Positions 9,561-18,832 of a stretch of 64,000 bases of DNA are shown one piece after another. Below the pieces are notes generated by a model. That model was given only the letters and a program-made list of their open reading frames with translations, did not search any database and was not told the origin of the DNA. The position numbers were made by a program, and so were the translations under genes. Source of the DNA: an uncultured Microbacterium sp. (lineage in GTDB: Bacteria > Actinomycetota > Actinomycetes > Actinomycetales > Microbacteriaceae); the NCBI RefSeq assembly GCF_947488465.1, contig NZ_CANKZA010000003.1, forward strand, positions 1 through 64,000, in the 5' to 3' direction. The stretch's first letter is position 1. Every line of letters starts with the position of its first letter.

Positions 9561-9660
9561 GCGCACCTCCGTCGGTGATGGACGCGACGTACACCGCTGA
9601 CTCAAGAATGTACACGAGGGCAGGTGTGGGGGCGGGTCGCCGCGGCCTACGCTCACCGGC
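9561..9660. promoter_or_regulatory. Divergent promoter region pucR-like / gabT
   Basis: Contains TACGCT at 9648-9653, 7 nt before the gabT ATG (leaderless type), and a direct repeat GTACAC (about 9590 and 9610) about 20 bp apart that could be a regulator site. The repeat assignment is inference. Confidence 0.4.
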
Positions 9661-11019
9661 ATGAGCTTCACCGATGCGACTCTGACCACCCCCCTCGGCG
9701 GCCCGACCCTGCCGCAGGAACGCCGCCTCGTCACCGCGCTTCCGGGCCCGCGCTCGCAGGAGCTCCTCGCCCGCAAAGCGGCCGCCGTCGCAGCCGGCGT
9801 GGGACACACGGTCCCGATCCATGCTGTCGCGGCCGGAGGGGGCGTCGTCGTCGACGCCGACGGCAACTCGCTCATCGACCTGGGGTCCGGAATCGCCGTG
9901 ACGACCGTCGGCAGTGCGCATCCGAAAGTCGCCGCCGCGATCGCCGCGCAGGCCGCGCAGTTCACGCACACGTGCTTCATGATTTCGCCGTACGAGGATT
10001 ACGTGGCCGTGGCCGAGGCGCTGAATCGTCTGACGCCGGGCGACCATGAGAAGAAGACCGCGCTGTTCAACTCGGGGGCCGAGGCGGTCGAGAACGCGGT
10101 GAAGATCGCCCGGAAGGCTACCGGCCGCCAGGCGGTCGTCGCTTTCGATCACGCGTACCACGGGCGCACCAACCTCACGATGGGACTCACGGCGAAGGCG
10201 ATGCCGTACAAAAGCGGATTCGGCCCGTTCGCGGGTGAGATCTACCGGGCCCCGATGTCCTACCCCTACCGCGACGGGCTGACGGGTGCGGATGCCGCCG
10301 CGCGTGCGATCTCGATCATGGACAAGCAGATCGGCGCCGAGAACCTCGCCGCCGTCATCATCGAGCCTATTCAGGGCGAGGGCGGGTTCATCGTCCCCGC
10401 CGACGGCTTTCTCGAGGCGATCGTGGAGTGGTGTCGTGCGAACGGCGTCGTGTTCATCGCCGACGAGGTGCAGTCCGGTTTCGCGCGTACCGGTGTGATG
10501 TTCGCGAGCGAGCTGTTCGGCATCGTTCCCGATCTCGTCACGACGGCCAAGGGGATTGCGGGGGGCATGCCCTTGGCGGCGGTGACGGGCCGCGCCGAGA
10601 TCATGGATGCGTCGCACAGCGGCGGGCTGGGGGGAACCTACGGAGGAAACCCCGTCGCCTGCGCGGCCGCCTTGGCATCGATCGAGGCATTCGAGAAGGA
10701 CGGGCTGCTCGAGCGTGCGCGCGAGATCGGGGGAATCCTGCGCGCGCGCCTCGAGAAGATGCAGTCCGTCGACCCGCGAATCGGGGAGATCCGCGGGTCT
10801 GGCGCGATGATCGCCGCCGAGTTCGTCGACCCGGCCACGAAGGCGCCGGACGCCGCTCTGACGAAGGCCGTCGCCACAGCGGCGATCGCCGATGGCGTGA
10901 TCGTCCTCACCTGCGGCACGTACGGCAACGTCGTCCGCTTCCTGCCGCCGCTCTCGATCGGCGACGACCTCCTCCATGAGGGTCTCGACGTCGTCGCCGC
11001 AGCTCTTGCCGCCGCCTGA
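9661..11019 (+). CDS. gabT: 4-aminobutyrate aminotransferase
   Basis: A 452-residue class III aminotransferase, which converts GABA and 2-oxoglutarate to succinate semialdehyde and glutamate. It shows the cofactor phosphate region LFNSGAEAVENAVKIAR, HAYHGRTNLTMGLT, the ADEVQSGFARTG metal-like loop and the pyridoxal lysine in TTAKGIAGGMPLAAVTGR (Lys297). The length is typical for actinobacterial GabT. First gene of an operon that also holds an amine oxidase, a permease and two aldehyde dehydrogenases. The next gene starts 31 bp later. Confidence 0.93.
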   Translation: MSFTDATLTTPLGGPTLPQERRLVTALPGPRSQELLARKAAAVAAGVGHTVPIHAVAAGGGVVVDADGNSLIDLGSGIAVTTVGSAHPKVAAAIAAQAAQFTHTCFMISPYEDYVAVAEALNRLTPGDHEKKTALFNSGAEAVENAVKIARKATGRQAVVAFDHAYHGRTNLTMGLTAKAMPYKSGFGPFAGEIYRAPMSYPYRDGLTGADAAARAISIMDKQIGAENLAAVIIEPIQGEGGFIVPADGFLEAIVEWCRANGVVFIADEVQSGFARTGVMFASELFGIVPDLVTTAKGIAGGMPLAAVTGRAEIMDASHSGGLGGTYGGNPVACAAALASIEAFEKDGLLERAREIGGILRARLEKMQSVDPRIGEIRGSGAMIAAEFVDPATKAPDAALTKAVATAAIADGVIVLTCGTYGNVVRFLPPLSIGDDLLHEGLDVVAAALAAA

Positions 11020-11050
11020 CAGCATCCGAACCCGAGAACAGGAATCAGCC

Positions 11051-12409
11051 ATGACCGAGATCACCCGGGACGTCGTCGTCATCGGAGCGGGGGCGGCCGG
11101 CCTCACCGCCGCACACGAACTGAAGAAGGCCGGACTGTCGGTCGCGGTGCTGGAAGCGCGCGATCGCGTCGGCGGCAGGCTCTGGACCGATGTCATCGAC
11201 GGCGCCATGCTCGAGATCGGTGGTCAGTGGGTCTCGCCCGACCAGCAGGCACTGATCGACACGATTGCCGACCTCGGGCTCGAGACCTTCAGCCGCTACC
11301 GCGAGGGCGACAGTGTCTATGTCGGGCCCGACGGGGTGGCCCACCGATTCACGGGGGAGATGTTCCCCGTCTCGGCCGAGACGGAGCGGGTGATTGCGGA
11401 GATCACCGACCGCCTCGACGCGATGGTTGCCGAGATCGACCCGGATCGGCCGTGGGCGCACGAGAAAGCGGCGGAGTGGGACAGCGTGTCGTGGGATGCG
11501 TGGCTCCGGGCTCAGACCGACGACGACGAAGCCGTGCGGAACCTCGCCTTTGCCACCGGGTCGGCGATGCTGACCAAGCCCACTCACAGCTTCTCGCTCC
11601 TGCAGTCGTTGCTGATGGCAGCCTCGGCAGGGAGCTACTCGCACCTCGTCGACGCCGATTTCATCCTCGACAAGCGCGTCGTCGGAGGGCTCCAGCAGGT
11701 TCCGCTGCTGCTTGCCGAGCGTCTCGGTGATGATGTCTTTCTGAACCAGCCGGTGCGGACGCTCGAGTGGTCGGATGCCGGAGTGACCGCGATCGCCGAC
11801 GGAATCACTGTGCACGCCCGGCAGGCGGTGCTGGCGCTCGCGCCCGTGCTCTATCACCGCATCTCGTTCGTCCCGCCGATGCCCCGGCTCCAGCATCAGA
11901 TGCACCAACACCTTTCGATGGGGTTCGTCATCAAGGTCCACGCCGTGTACGACCGGCCGTTCTGGCGGGAGCAGGGGCTCTCGGGCACCGCCTTCAGCCC
12001 GTATGAGCTGTCGCACGAGGCTTACGACAACACGAACCACGACGACGAGCGCGGCACGCTTGTCGGCTTCGTCTCGGACCGGTACGCGGACGACGTCTTC
12101 CTTCTGAGCGCCGAGGAACGCAAGGAGAGGATCCTCGAATCCCTCTCGCACTACTACGGGGCCGAGGCGAAGAATCCGATCGTCTATTACGAGAGCGACT
12201 GGGGCTCGGAAGAGTGGACACGCGGCGCGTATGCGGCGAGCTTCGATCTCGGCGGTCTGCACCGCTACGGCTCCGAGCTGCGCACGCCCGTCGGACCCAT
12301 CCGCTTCGCCTGCAGTGACCTCGCCGGCGCCGGTTATCAGCATGTCGACGGTGCCATCCGTATGGGCCGTCTGGTCGCACAGCAGATCCTGGAGGAGAAC
12401 CGCACATGA
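11051..12409 (+). CDS. puo: Flavin monoamine oxidase, probable putrescine oxidase
   Basis: A 452-residue FAD amine oxidase. The N-terminal dinucleotide fold is VIGAGAAGLTAAHELKKAG followed by EARDRVGGRLWT, and the C-terminal FAD-contact segment is SDLAGAGYQHVDGAIRMGRLVAQQIL. Its size and motifs fit the putrescine oxidase/MAO-like enzymes of Rhodococcus and Kocuria, which oxidise putrescine to 4-aminobutanal, ammonia and peroxide. Substrate is inferred from the gabT and dehydrogenase neighbours; tyramine or histamine remain possible. The ATG at 11051 is preceded by ACAGGAA. It overlaps the next gene by 4 bp (ATGA). Confidence 0.82.
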   Translation: MTEITRDVVVIGAGAAGLTAAHELKKAGLSVAVLEARDRVGGRLWTDVIDGAMLEIGGQWVSPDQQALIDTIADLGLETFSRYREGDSVYVGPDGVAHRFTGEMFPVSAETERVIAEITDRLDAMVAEIDPDRPWAHEKAAEWDSVSWDAWLRAQTDDDEAVRNLAFATGSAMLTKPTHSFSLLQSLLMAASAGSYSHLVDADFILDKRVVGGLQQVPLLLAERLGDDVFLNQPVRTLEWSDAGVTAIADGITVHARQAVLALAPVLYHRISFVPPMPRLQHQMHQHLSMGFVIKVHAVYDRPFWREQGLSGTAFSPYELSHEAYDNTNHDDERGTLVGFVSDRYADDVFLLSAEERKERILESLSHYYGAEAKNPIVYYESDWGSEEWTRGAYAASFDLGGLHRYGSELRTPVGPIRFACSDLAGAGYQHVDGAIRMGRLVAQQILEENRT

Positions 12410-13305
12410 CCGCGCACATCGTCGTCGGCTACACCGCGACCAAGACTGGCCGGGATGCCGTGGCCTTCGCCGCGCGCCTGGCCATCGCGACGGGGTCGGT
12501 TCTCGACGTCGCGATCATCCTCCCCGCCGACAGTCGGAGCGTCATCACTCCGCCGGATGCCGGCTACGACCGCCTGCTGCGCGAGCAGGCGCAGGCGTGG
12601 ATCGCGGCCGCGATCGACAAGACGCCCGCCGAGGTCGTCGCGCACGCCCACGTGCGGTCGGCCGAATCGTTCGCCGAGGGGCTCATCACTCTCGCCGATG
12701 ATCTGGGTGCCTCGCACATCGTCGTCGGCGCGGCCGACGGCGGCCTGCGCGGTCGGCACCGTCTGGGCACGACGACGACGGAGTTGCTCCACTCCTCCGA
12801 CGTGCCGGTCGTGCTCGTGCCGCGCGGCGCGCGCAAGGTGGCAGCCGACACGGGGGTAACGCGACTGACGGTCGCCGTCGGCACCCGCCCCGGTGCCGAG
12901 GCTCTGATGGTGGATGCAGCGGCGCTCGCGGCATCCACCGGCGCGTCCGTGCGCTTGCTGTCGTTGCTGACCGTGGATCTTCCGCCCACCGCGGACACCG
13001 GTGCGATCCGACTCGCCGGGTCGACCGAAGCGGAGGAAGTGCTGGCGGCCGCGCAAACGGCGCTACCGGACGGCCTCGTCGTCGAGGTCGTCGTCGCCGA
13101 CGGCGACAGCATCGAGGATGCCGTCTCCCACCTCGACTGGCAGCCCGGAGAGGTGCTCCTCGCGGGATCGAGCCGCCTCGCGCAGCCGCGCCGGCTGTTC
13201 CTCGGCTCCACCGCCGCCAAGATGCTCCACGAAGTCCCCGTCCCCGTCATCGTGGTTCCTCGGACCCATCGCGGCGGCAGCACCCAGGAAGGATCACAGC
13301 GATGA
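12406..13305 (+). CDS. Tandem universal stress protein (UspA domains)
   Basis: A 299-residue protein with two Usp domains. The first (1-140) begins HIVVGYTATKTGRDAV and carries the nucleotide-loop pattern VVGAADGGLRGRHRLGTTTTELLHSSDVPVVLVP. The second (150-290) ends LAGSSRLAQPRRLFLGSTAAKMLHEVPVPVIVVP. Such G-2x-G-9x-S/T loops bind ATP in the family. It overlaps both neighbours by 4 bp inside the putrescine/GABA operon, directly before the permease. Its role there is not known; coupling to transporter control is a guess. Confidence 0.88.
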   Translation: MTAHIVVGYTATKTGRDAVAFAARLAIATGSVLDVAIILPADSRSVITPPDAGYDRLLREQAQAWIAAAIDKTPAEVVAHAHVRSAESFAEGLITLADDLGASHIVVGAADGGLRGRHRLGTTTTELLHSSDVPVVLVPRGARKVAADTGVTRLTVAVGTRPGAEALMVDAAALAASTGASVRLLSLLTVDLPPTADTGAIRLAGSTEAEEVLAAAQTALPDGLVVEVVVADGDSIEDAVSHLDWQPGEVLLAGSSRLAQPRRLFLGSTAAKMLHEVPVPVIVVPRTHRGGSTQEGSQR

Positions 13306-14867
13306 GTGCACCCGAAGCCACACCGCTCGTCTCCGGCGCCACCGAGTCACACGGTAAGGGAGGGCTGTCGACCAAAGGCCTGAGCGCCGGCACGATCGGC
13401 CTCCTCGGCGCCGTCGTCATCGGCATTTCCTGCATCGCCCCGGCCTACACCTTCACGGCCGCCGTCGGACCGACGGCCTCCGAGGTCGGCGCGCAGATTC
13501 CCGCCGTCATCCTCGTCGGATTCATCCCGATGCTGCTGGTCGCCTTCGGGTACCGCGAACTCAACAACCGCATGCCCGACGCCGGGACCTCCTTCACCTG
13601 GGCGTCCCGGGCGTTCGGTCCGTGGGTCGGCTGGATGGCCGGCTGGGGCCTCATCGTCGCGACGATCCTGGTGCTGTCCAATCTCGCCGGCGTTGCCGTC
13701 GACTTCCTGTTCCTGCTCATCTCGCAGATCACCGGCAACGCCGCCATCGCGGACCTCGCCGCCGAGACGTGGATCAACATCGTCGTGTGCCTGCTGTTCA
13801 TGCTGGGGGCGACCTTCGTGTCGTACCGCGACATGCAGACCACGCAGAAGCTCCAGTATGTGCTTGTGACGTTCCAGGTCGCCGTGCTGCTGTTCTTCGC
13901 GGTCGCCGCGATCGTCACCGCCGTGGGCGGCAACGGCTTCGACTACCAGCCGTTCGATCTGAACTGGTTCAACCCGTTCGCGATCAGCTCGTTCAGCGCG
14001 CTCGCCGCGGGCCTGTCGCTGTCGATCTTCATCTTCTGGGGGTGGGATGTCACCCTCACGATGAACGAGGAGACGAAGGACCCTGAGAAGACGCCGGGGC
14101 GCGCCGCGACGCTCACCGTCGTCACGATCGTGTCGCTCTACCTGCTGCTGGCGGTGGCGATGATCATGTTCGCCGGCGTCGGTACCGGCGAGCTGGGCCT
14201 CGGCAACGCCGACATCCAGGACAACGTCTTCTTCTTCCTCTCCGGCCCGGTCCTCGGCCCGTTGGCGTTCTTGGTCTCGCTCGCCGTGCTCACGAGCTCG
14301 GCCTCGTCGCTGCAGTCGACGTTCGTCGGCCCGGCCCGCACGCTCCTGTCGATGGGACACTACGGTGCCCTGCCGCCGTCGTTCGCGAAGGTGAGCCCGC
14401 GGTTCTTCACCCCGGGGTACGCGACGATCGTCTCGGCGATCGTGGCGTCGGCGTTCTACGTCGTCATGCGCATCGTCAGCGAGAACACCCTGTGGGACAC
14501 GATCCTGACGCTCGGCATGATGATCTGCTTCTACTACGGCATCACCGCATTCGCCTGCGTCTGGTACTTCCGCAAGCAGTGGTTCGATTCGGTCCGCAAC
14601 GTCTTCTTCACGTTCCTGTTTCCGCTGATCGGCGGAATCATCCTCGCGGTGCTGTTCTTCACGACTCTGATCGACTCCATGGATCCCGCGTACGGGTCGG
14701 GTGCCGAGATCGGCGGGGTCGGCATCGTCTTCATCCTCGGGATGCTGATCATCGTCGTGGGTGTCGTCATCATGATCTGGCAGGCGATCAAGCGTCCCGC
14801 GTTCTTCCGCGGGGAGACGCTGTCGCTCGATGCCCCCGAGAGCCTGAAGAAGAAGGTGCGCCGATGA
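13302..14867 (+). CDS. APC-family amino acid/polyamine permease
   Basis: A 521-residue APC-superfamily permease with about 12 membrane helices. The first helix region reads GTIGLLGAVVIGISCIAPAYTFTAAVGP, and helix 6-8 segments include ISSFSALAAGLSLSIFIFWGWD, typical of PuuP/GabP-like carriers. It imports an amino acid or polyamine by cation symport. Between the amine oxidase and dehydrogenase genes, putrescine or GABA is the likely cargo. It overlaps genes on both sides by 4 bp, so it is translationally coupled. Confidence 0.85.
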   Translation: MSAPEATPLVSGATESHGKGGLSTKGLSAGTIGLLGAVVIGISCIAPAYTFTAAVGPTASEVGAQIPAVILVGFIPMLLVAFGYRELNNRMPDAGTSFTWASRAFGPWVGWMAGWGLIVATILVLSNLAGVAVDFLFLLISQITGNAAIADLAAETWINIVVCLLFMLGATFVSYRDMQTTQKLQYVLVTFQVAVLLFFAVAAIVTAVGGNGFDYQPFDLNWFNPFAISSFSALAAGLSLSIFIFWGWDVTLTMNEETKDPEKTPGRAATLTVVTIVSLYLLLAVAMIMFAGVGTGELGLGNADIQDNVFFFLSGPVLGPLAFLVSLAVLTSSASSLQSTFVGPARTLLSMGHYGALPPSFAKVSPRFFTPGYATIVSAIVASAFYVVMRIVSENTLWDTILTLGMMICFYYGITAFACVWYFRKQWFDSVRNVFFTFLFPLIGGIILAVLFFTTLIDSMDPAYGSGAEIGGVGIVFILGMLIIVVGVVIMIWQAIKRPAFFRGETLSLDAPESLKKKVRR

Positions 14868-16330
14868 GTGTGGAGGCTGAGAAGACCCTGCGGGCGTCCC
14901 TGCCCACGCAGCTCCTCATCGGCGGACGGTGGACGGATGCAGCCTCCGGCGCCACGTTCCCGGTCTACGATCCGGCCACGGGTGATGTGCTCGCCGAGAT
15001 CGCCGATGCGAGCCCGGACGACGGCATCCGTGCCCTGGATGCGGCCGTCGCAGCGCAGGAGGCGTGGGCGTCGACCGCGCCGCGCGAGCGCAGCGATATC
15101 CTCCGGCGCGCCTTCGATCTCGTGCAGGAGCGCAAGGAAGACCTGGCGCTGCTGATGACCCTCGAGATGGGAAAGCCCCTCGCCGAGGCGCGGGGAGAAG
15201 TCGCGTACGGCGGAGAGTTCCTGCGCTGGTTCAGCGAGGAAGCCGTGCGCATCGCCGGCCGGTACGGGCTCAACCCCGAAGGCACGGGGCGCATGGTCGT
15301 CTCGCAGCGGCCGGTGGGCCCCTGCTTCTTCATCACGCCGTGGAACTTTCCCCTCGCGATGGCCACCCGCAAGATCGCTCCCGCGCTCGCCGCCGGGTGC
15401 ACCGTCGTCGTCAAGCCGCCGGAGCTGACGCCCCTCACAACCCTGCTCTTCGTGCAGCTGCTGCAGGAAGCGGGGTTGCCGGACGGTGTTGTCAACGTGG
15501 TGACCACCACACACTCCGGCGACCTGTCGGCGCCGATCATCGCCGACCCGCGACTGCGCAAGCTCTCGTTCACCGGTTCGACGCCGGTCGGCAAGAAGCT
15601 CATCGCACAGGCTGCCGAGGGTGTCTTGCGGGTGTCGATGGAACTCGGCGGGAACGCGCCGTTCGTCGTCTTCGACGATGCAGATCTCGACAAAGCGGTC
15701 GACGGCGCGCTGGCGGCGAAGTTCCGCAACGTCGGGCAGGCGTGCACGGCCGCGAACCGCTTCATCGTGCACACGTCGATCGCCGACGAGTTCGCGCGGC
15801 GGGTGACCGAGCGTGTCTCGGCGATGTCCGTGGGCCGCGGGACGGAAGACGGCGTGCAGATCGGTCCCCTCATCGACGAGAAGGCGGTTGCGAAGGCCGA
15901 CGAACTCGTGACGGATGCCGTGGACCGCGGGGCGCGGGTGCTCACCGGCGGCGAGATCCTCGATGGTCCCGGCACGTTCTACGCGCCCACGGTCGTCGCC
16001 GACGTCGTGGCGGGGAGCGCGATCCTGCGCGAGGAGATCTTCGGCCCGGTACTCGCCATCGCGACGTTCACCGACGAGGATGACGCCGTGCGGCTCGCCA
16101 ACGACACGGAGTACGGACTGGTGTCCTACGTCTTCACGCAAGACCTCGCCCGCGGCCATCGGATGATCGATCGCCTCGAGACCGGGATGATGGGACTCAA
16201 CGTCGGCGTCGTCTCGAACGCGGCTGCGCCGTTCGGTGGCGTCAAGCAGTCCGGGGTCGGCCGCGAGGGTGGCCTCGAAGGCATCCACGAATACCTGTCC
16301 ACCAAGTACACGTTGATCCCCGTCGCGTGA
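14864..16330 (+). CDS. gabD: NAD(P)-dependent succinate-semialdehyde dehydrogenase (GabD type)
   Basis: A 488-residue aldehyde dehydrogenase. The catalytic cysteine lies in NVGQACTAANRF (Cys294), the general base in VSMELGGNAPF (Glu260), and the cofactor region is TPWNFPLAMATRKIAPALAAGCTVVVKPPELTPL. Size and motifs match GabD, which oxidises succinate semialdehyde to succinate. The true start is the ATG at 14864 overlapping the permease stop; the frame is open further upstream but only as antisense-like shadow. It could alternatively act on 4-aminobutanal, with the next gene taking the other step. Confidence 0.9.
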   Translation: MSVEAEKTLRASLPTQLLIGGRWTDAASGATFPVYDPATGDVLAEIADASPDDGIRALDAAVAAQEAWASTAPRERSDILRRAFDLVQERKEDLALLMTLEMGKPLAEARGEVAYGGEFLRWFSEEAVRIAGRYGLNPEGTGRMVVSQRPVGPCFFITPWNFPLAMATRKIAPALAAGCTVVVKPPELTPLTTLLFVQLLQEAGLPDGVVNVVTTTHSGDLSAPIIADPRLRKLSFTGSTPVGKKLIAQAAEGVLRVSMELGGNAPFVVFDDADLDKAVDGALAAKFRNVGQACTAANRFIVHTSIADEFARRVTERVSAMSVGRGTEDGVQIGPLIDEKAVAKADELVTDAVDRGARVLTGGEILDGPGTFYAPTVVADVVAGSAILREEIFGPVLAIATFTDEDDAVRLANDTEYGLVSYVFTQDLARGHRMIDRLETGMMGLNVGVVSNAAAPFGGVKQSGVGREGGLEGIHEYLSTKYTLIPVA

Positions 16331-16353
16331 CGCGGGACGAGATCGGAGAAGCC

Positions 16354-17721
16354 ATGAGCGACTACGCCGTCGTCAACCCCGCCACGGGCGAGACCCTCGC
16401 CACGTACGACACGTTCACCGACGCGCACGTGGACGACGCCGTCGCCGCTGCCGAGGAGGCCTACCGCACGTGGGGGCGCACGGCATCCGTCGCGGAGCGC
16501 GCGGCGCTCATCCGACGGGTCGCCGAGCTCTACCGTGAGCGTCGGGAGGAGCTCGCCACCACGATCGTGCGGGAGATGGGCAAGCCCCTTGCGGCGGCAC
16601 TCGGCGAAGTGGACTTCGCCGCCGACATCACCGAGTTCTACGCGGACAACGCCGAGAAGATCATGGCCGACCAGCCCATCGACATCCTCGGCGAGGGGAC
16701 CGCGGTCATCCGCAAGGCGCCACTCGGACCCCTCCTCGGGATCATGCCGTGGAACTTCCCGTACTACCAGGTCGCCCGTTTCGCGGCTCCGAACCTGTTG
16801 GTCGGCAACACGATCCTGCTCAAGCACGCACCGCAGTGCCCGGAATCGTCGGCAGCGATCGAGCGGCTGCACGTGGATGCCGGTTTCCCCGTCGGGGCCT
16901 ACGTCAACTTGTATGCGACCAACGACCAGGCGGGCGCCATCATCGCCGACCCTCGTGTGCAGGGCGTCTCGCTGACCGGCTCGGAGCGCGCGGGCGCCGC
17001 CGTCGCCGAGATCGCGGGCCGGAACCTCAAGAAGGTGGTGCTGGAGCTCGGCGGATCAGACCCGTTCATCCTGCTCTCCACCGATGACCTCGATGCGGCG
17101 GTCGATTCTGCCGTCGAGGCGCGCCTGGACAACACCGGTCAATCCTGCAATGCCGCCAAGCGGTTCATCGTCGCAGACGAGCTGTACGACGATTTCCTGG
17201 CCAAGTTCACGGCCGGAATGACGGCGGCGACCGTCGGCGATCCGTTCGCTGACGACACCGACCTCGGCGCACTGTCGTCGCTCGTGGCAGCCGAGCGGCT
17301 GCAGGAGCAGGTCGAGCGCGCCGTGGCACAGGGAGCCACGCTGGTGGCCGGCGGCACGCGTGACGGCGCCTTTTTCGGTGGGACAGTGCTCGCCGACGTC
17401 ACGCCGGAAATGGATGCCTACCGCGAGGAGTTCTTCGGGCCGGTCGGCGTGGTCTACCGCGCGACGGATGAGGACGACGCGGTGGCGATCGCCAACGGGA
17501 CCCCGTTCGGCCTGGGCTCCTACATCTTCACGACCGATCCCGCTCAGGCTGCCCGGGTGGCCGACCGGATCGAGGCCGGCATGGTCTACGTCAACATCGT
17601 CCTCGCCGACAGCCCCGAACTTCCGTTCGGGGGCGTGAAGCGGTCGGGGACGGGACGTGAGATGGGGTTGCTCGCTGCCGACGAGTTCGTCAACAAGAAG
17701 CTCATCCGCATCGCCGGCTGA
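16354..17721 (+). CDS. Second aldehyde dehydrogenase, GabD1-like
   Basis: A 455-residue aldehyde dehydrogenase of the short GabD1 type (as in Mycobacterium). The catalytic cysteine is in NTGQSCNAAKRF (Cys265), the glutamate in VLELGGSDPF (Glu231), and the cofactor segment is MPWNFPYYQVARFAAPNLLVGN. The ATG at 16354 follows CGGAGAAG; an in-frame GTG at 16327 would overlap gabD but lacks a better context. Together with gabD it gives two dehydrogenases, matching the two oxidations required between 4-aminobutanal and succinate. Which enzyme does which step cannot be told. Confidence 0.88.
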   Translation: MSDYAVVNPATGETLATYDTFTDAHVDDAVAAAEEAYRTWGRTASVAERAALIRRVAELYRERREELATTIVREMGKPLAAALGEVDFAADITEFYADNAEKIMADQPIDILGEGTAVIRKAPLGPLLGIMPWNFPYYQVARFAAPNLLVGNTILLKHAPQCPESSAAIERLHVDAGFPVGAYVNLYATNDQAGAIIADPRVQGVSLTGSERAGAAVAEIAGRNLKKVVLELGGSDPFILLSTDDLDAAVDSAVEARLDNTGQSCNAAKRFIVADELYDDFLAKFTAGMTAATVGDPFADDTDLGALSSLVAAERLQEQVERAVAQGATLVAGGTRDGAFFGGTVLADVTPEMDAYREEFFGPVGVVYRATDEDDAVAIANGTPFGLGSYIFTTDPAQAARVADRIEAGMVYVNIVLADSPELPFGGVKRSGTGREMGLLAADEFVNKKLIRIAG

Positions 17722-17728
17722 GGTGCCC

Positions 17729-17751
17729 GCACCGGGCATTTTGTCCGGTGC
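17729..17751 (+). terminator. Terminator of putrescine/GABA operon
   Basis: Stem GCACCGG / CCGGTGC with a 9-nt loop rich in T, starting 8 nt after the last operon stop codon. Confidence 0.55.
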
Positions 17752-17780
17752 AGGGCCTGTCGGTGCGGCTCCCCGAGGGC

Positions 17781-17786
17781 CATGAT
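17781..17786 (+). promoter_or_regulatory. -10 element (leaderless type) of the split-barrel protein gene
   Basis: CATGAT, 6 nt before the ATG at 17793, with no ribosome-binding site. It supports that ATG over an in-frame upstream GTG at 17748. Confidence 0.45.
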
Positions 17787-17792
17787 GAAGAC

Positions 17793-18230
17793 ATGGACGA
17801 GAACACGGATGCCATCACCTTCCTCTCCGACCGGGAGTGCTGGGATCGGCTCAAGGAGCAGCAGCTCGGTCGGCTCGTGACCCACGTCGGCGACGTGCTC
17901 GACATCTTCCCGGTGAACTACACGGTCGACGGGGACAGTGTTGTCTTCCGCACCGCCGAGGGCAGTAAGTTGACCGAGCTCACGGTCAACGACCACGTGC
18001 TTTTCGAAGTCGATGAGTACACCGACACCGACGCGTGGAGTGTCGTCATCCGTGGCACGGCAGTGCGCCTGGAGACGGCCGAGGAGGTGCGCGCGGCCGA
18101 CGACCTTCCTCTGACGCCGTGGATCCCCACGCTGAAGTATCACTACGTGCGGATCGTTGCGGCATCCCTGTCGGGACGCGACGTGCGCCGCGGCGAGGAG
18201 CCGGATCGGTACGGCGTGCAGCAGTACTGA
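17793..18230 (+). CDS. Pyridoxamine 5'-phosphate oxidase-like flavin-binding protein
   Basis: A 145-residue single-domain split-barrel protein of the PNPOx-like superfamily. The pattern LSDRECWDRLKEQQLGRLVTHVGDVLDIFPVNYTVDGDSVVFRTAEGSKL near the start is the classic FMN or F420-binding half-barrel seen in actinobacterial stress proteins. Such proteins bind flavin or F420 and reduce small molecules; the substrate is unknown. It is a single-gene unit between the operon terminator and the tRNA-Trp promoter. Confidence 0.78.
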   Translation: MDENTDAITFLSDRECWDRLKEQQLGRLVTHVGDVLDIFPVNYTVDGDSVVFRTAEGSKLTELTVNDHVLFEVDEYTDTDAWSVVIRGTAVRLETAEEVRAADDLPLTPWIPTLKYHYVRIVAASLSGRDVRRGEEPDRYGVQQY

Positions 18231-18244
18231 CGGGCCCCCGTCAA

Positions 18245-18274
18245 TTCGCATGCCGCCGGGGCATGACGTACACT
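18245..18274 (+). promoter_or_regulatory. Promoter of tRNA-Trp/secE
   Basis: -10 TACACT at 18269-18274 with TTCGCA (18245-18250) 18 bp upstream. The following leader of about 100 nt ends at the tRNA. Confidence 0.5.
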
Positions 18275-18381
18275 CGAGGGAGCAGTTGAAGTCTGTATTC
18301 TTTCGCCGTGCCCGCGGAGCGGGACCCCCTCACCCTCGGTCGTGGTGGACGTGCGGACTTCTCCGAGGTCGGAAGATCTCT

Positions 18382-18454
<73 letters not shown>

Positions 18455-18502
18455 CACGCGTCAGCACTCGCTGACACGGAAGTAAGTCACACAGGTGGGT
18501 AC

Positions 18503-18766
18503 ATGGTTCAGGAAGAGGCGAACGGCGACGTCGTCGCATCAAGCGGCGTGCCCCGCGAGAAGAAGCTGAACTTCTTCCAGCGGATCGCTCTCTTCATCCG
18601 CCAGGTTTTTGCCGAGCTTCGCAAGGTCGTCACCCCGACCCGGCAGGAACTCGTCAAGTTCACGGCGGTCGTGCTGGGCTTCGTCGTTGTCATGATGGCG
18701 ATCGTGTACGGCCTTGACTTGCTCTTCACCTGGGTGGTGCAGGTCGTCTTCGGCGTCCCGTCCTGA
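18503..18766 (+). CDS. secE: Preprotein translocase subunit SecE
   Basis: An 87-residue SecE with the conserved amphipathic helix NFFQRIALFIRQVFAELRKVVTPTRQELVKFT followed by one membrane helix (VVLGFVVVMMAIVYGLDLLFTWVV). It stabilises SecY in the general secretion channel. The ATG at 18503 follows ACAGGTGGG. It lies between tRNA-Trp and nusG. Confidence 0.95.
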   Translation: MVQEEANGDVVASSGVPREKKLNFFQRIALFIRQVFAELRKVVTPTRQELVKFTAVVLGFVVVMMAIVYGLDLLFTWVVQVVFGVPS

Positions 18767-18832
18767 GCGAGGCTGAGCCTCCTCGAATGCGCGGCCCGCG
18801 GCCGCACGACCCACACATGGAAGAGAACGCAC

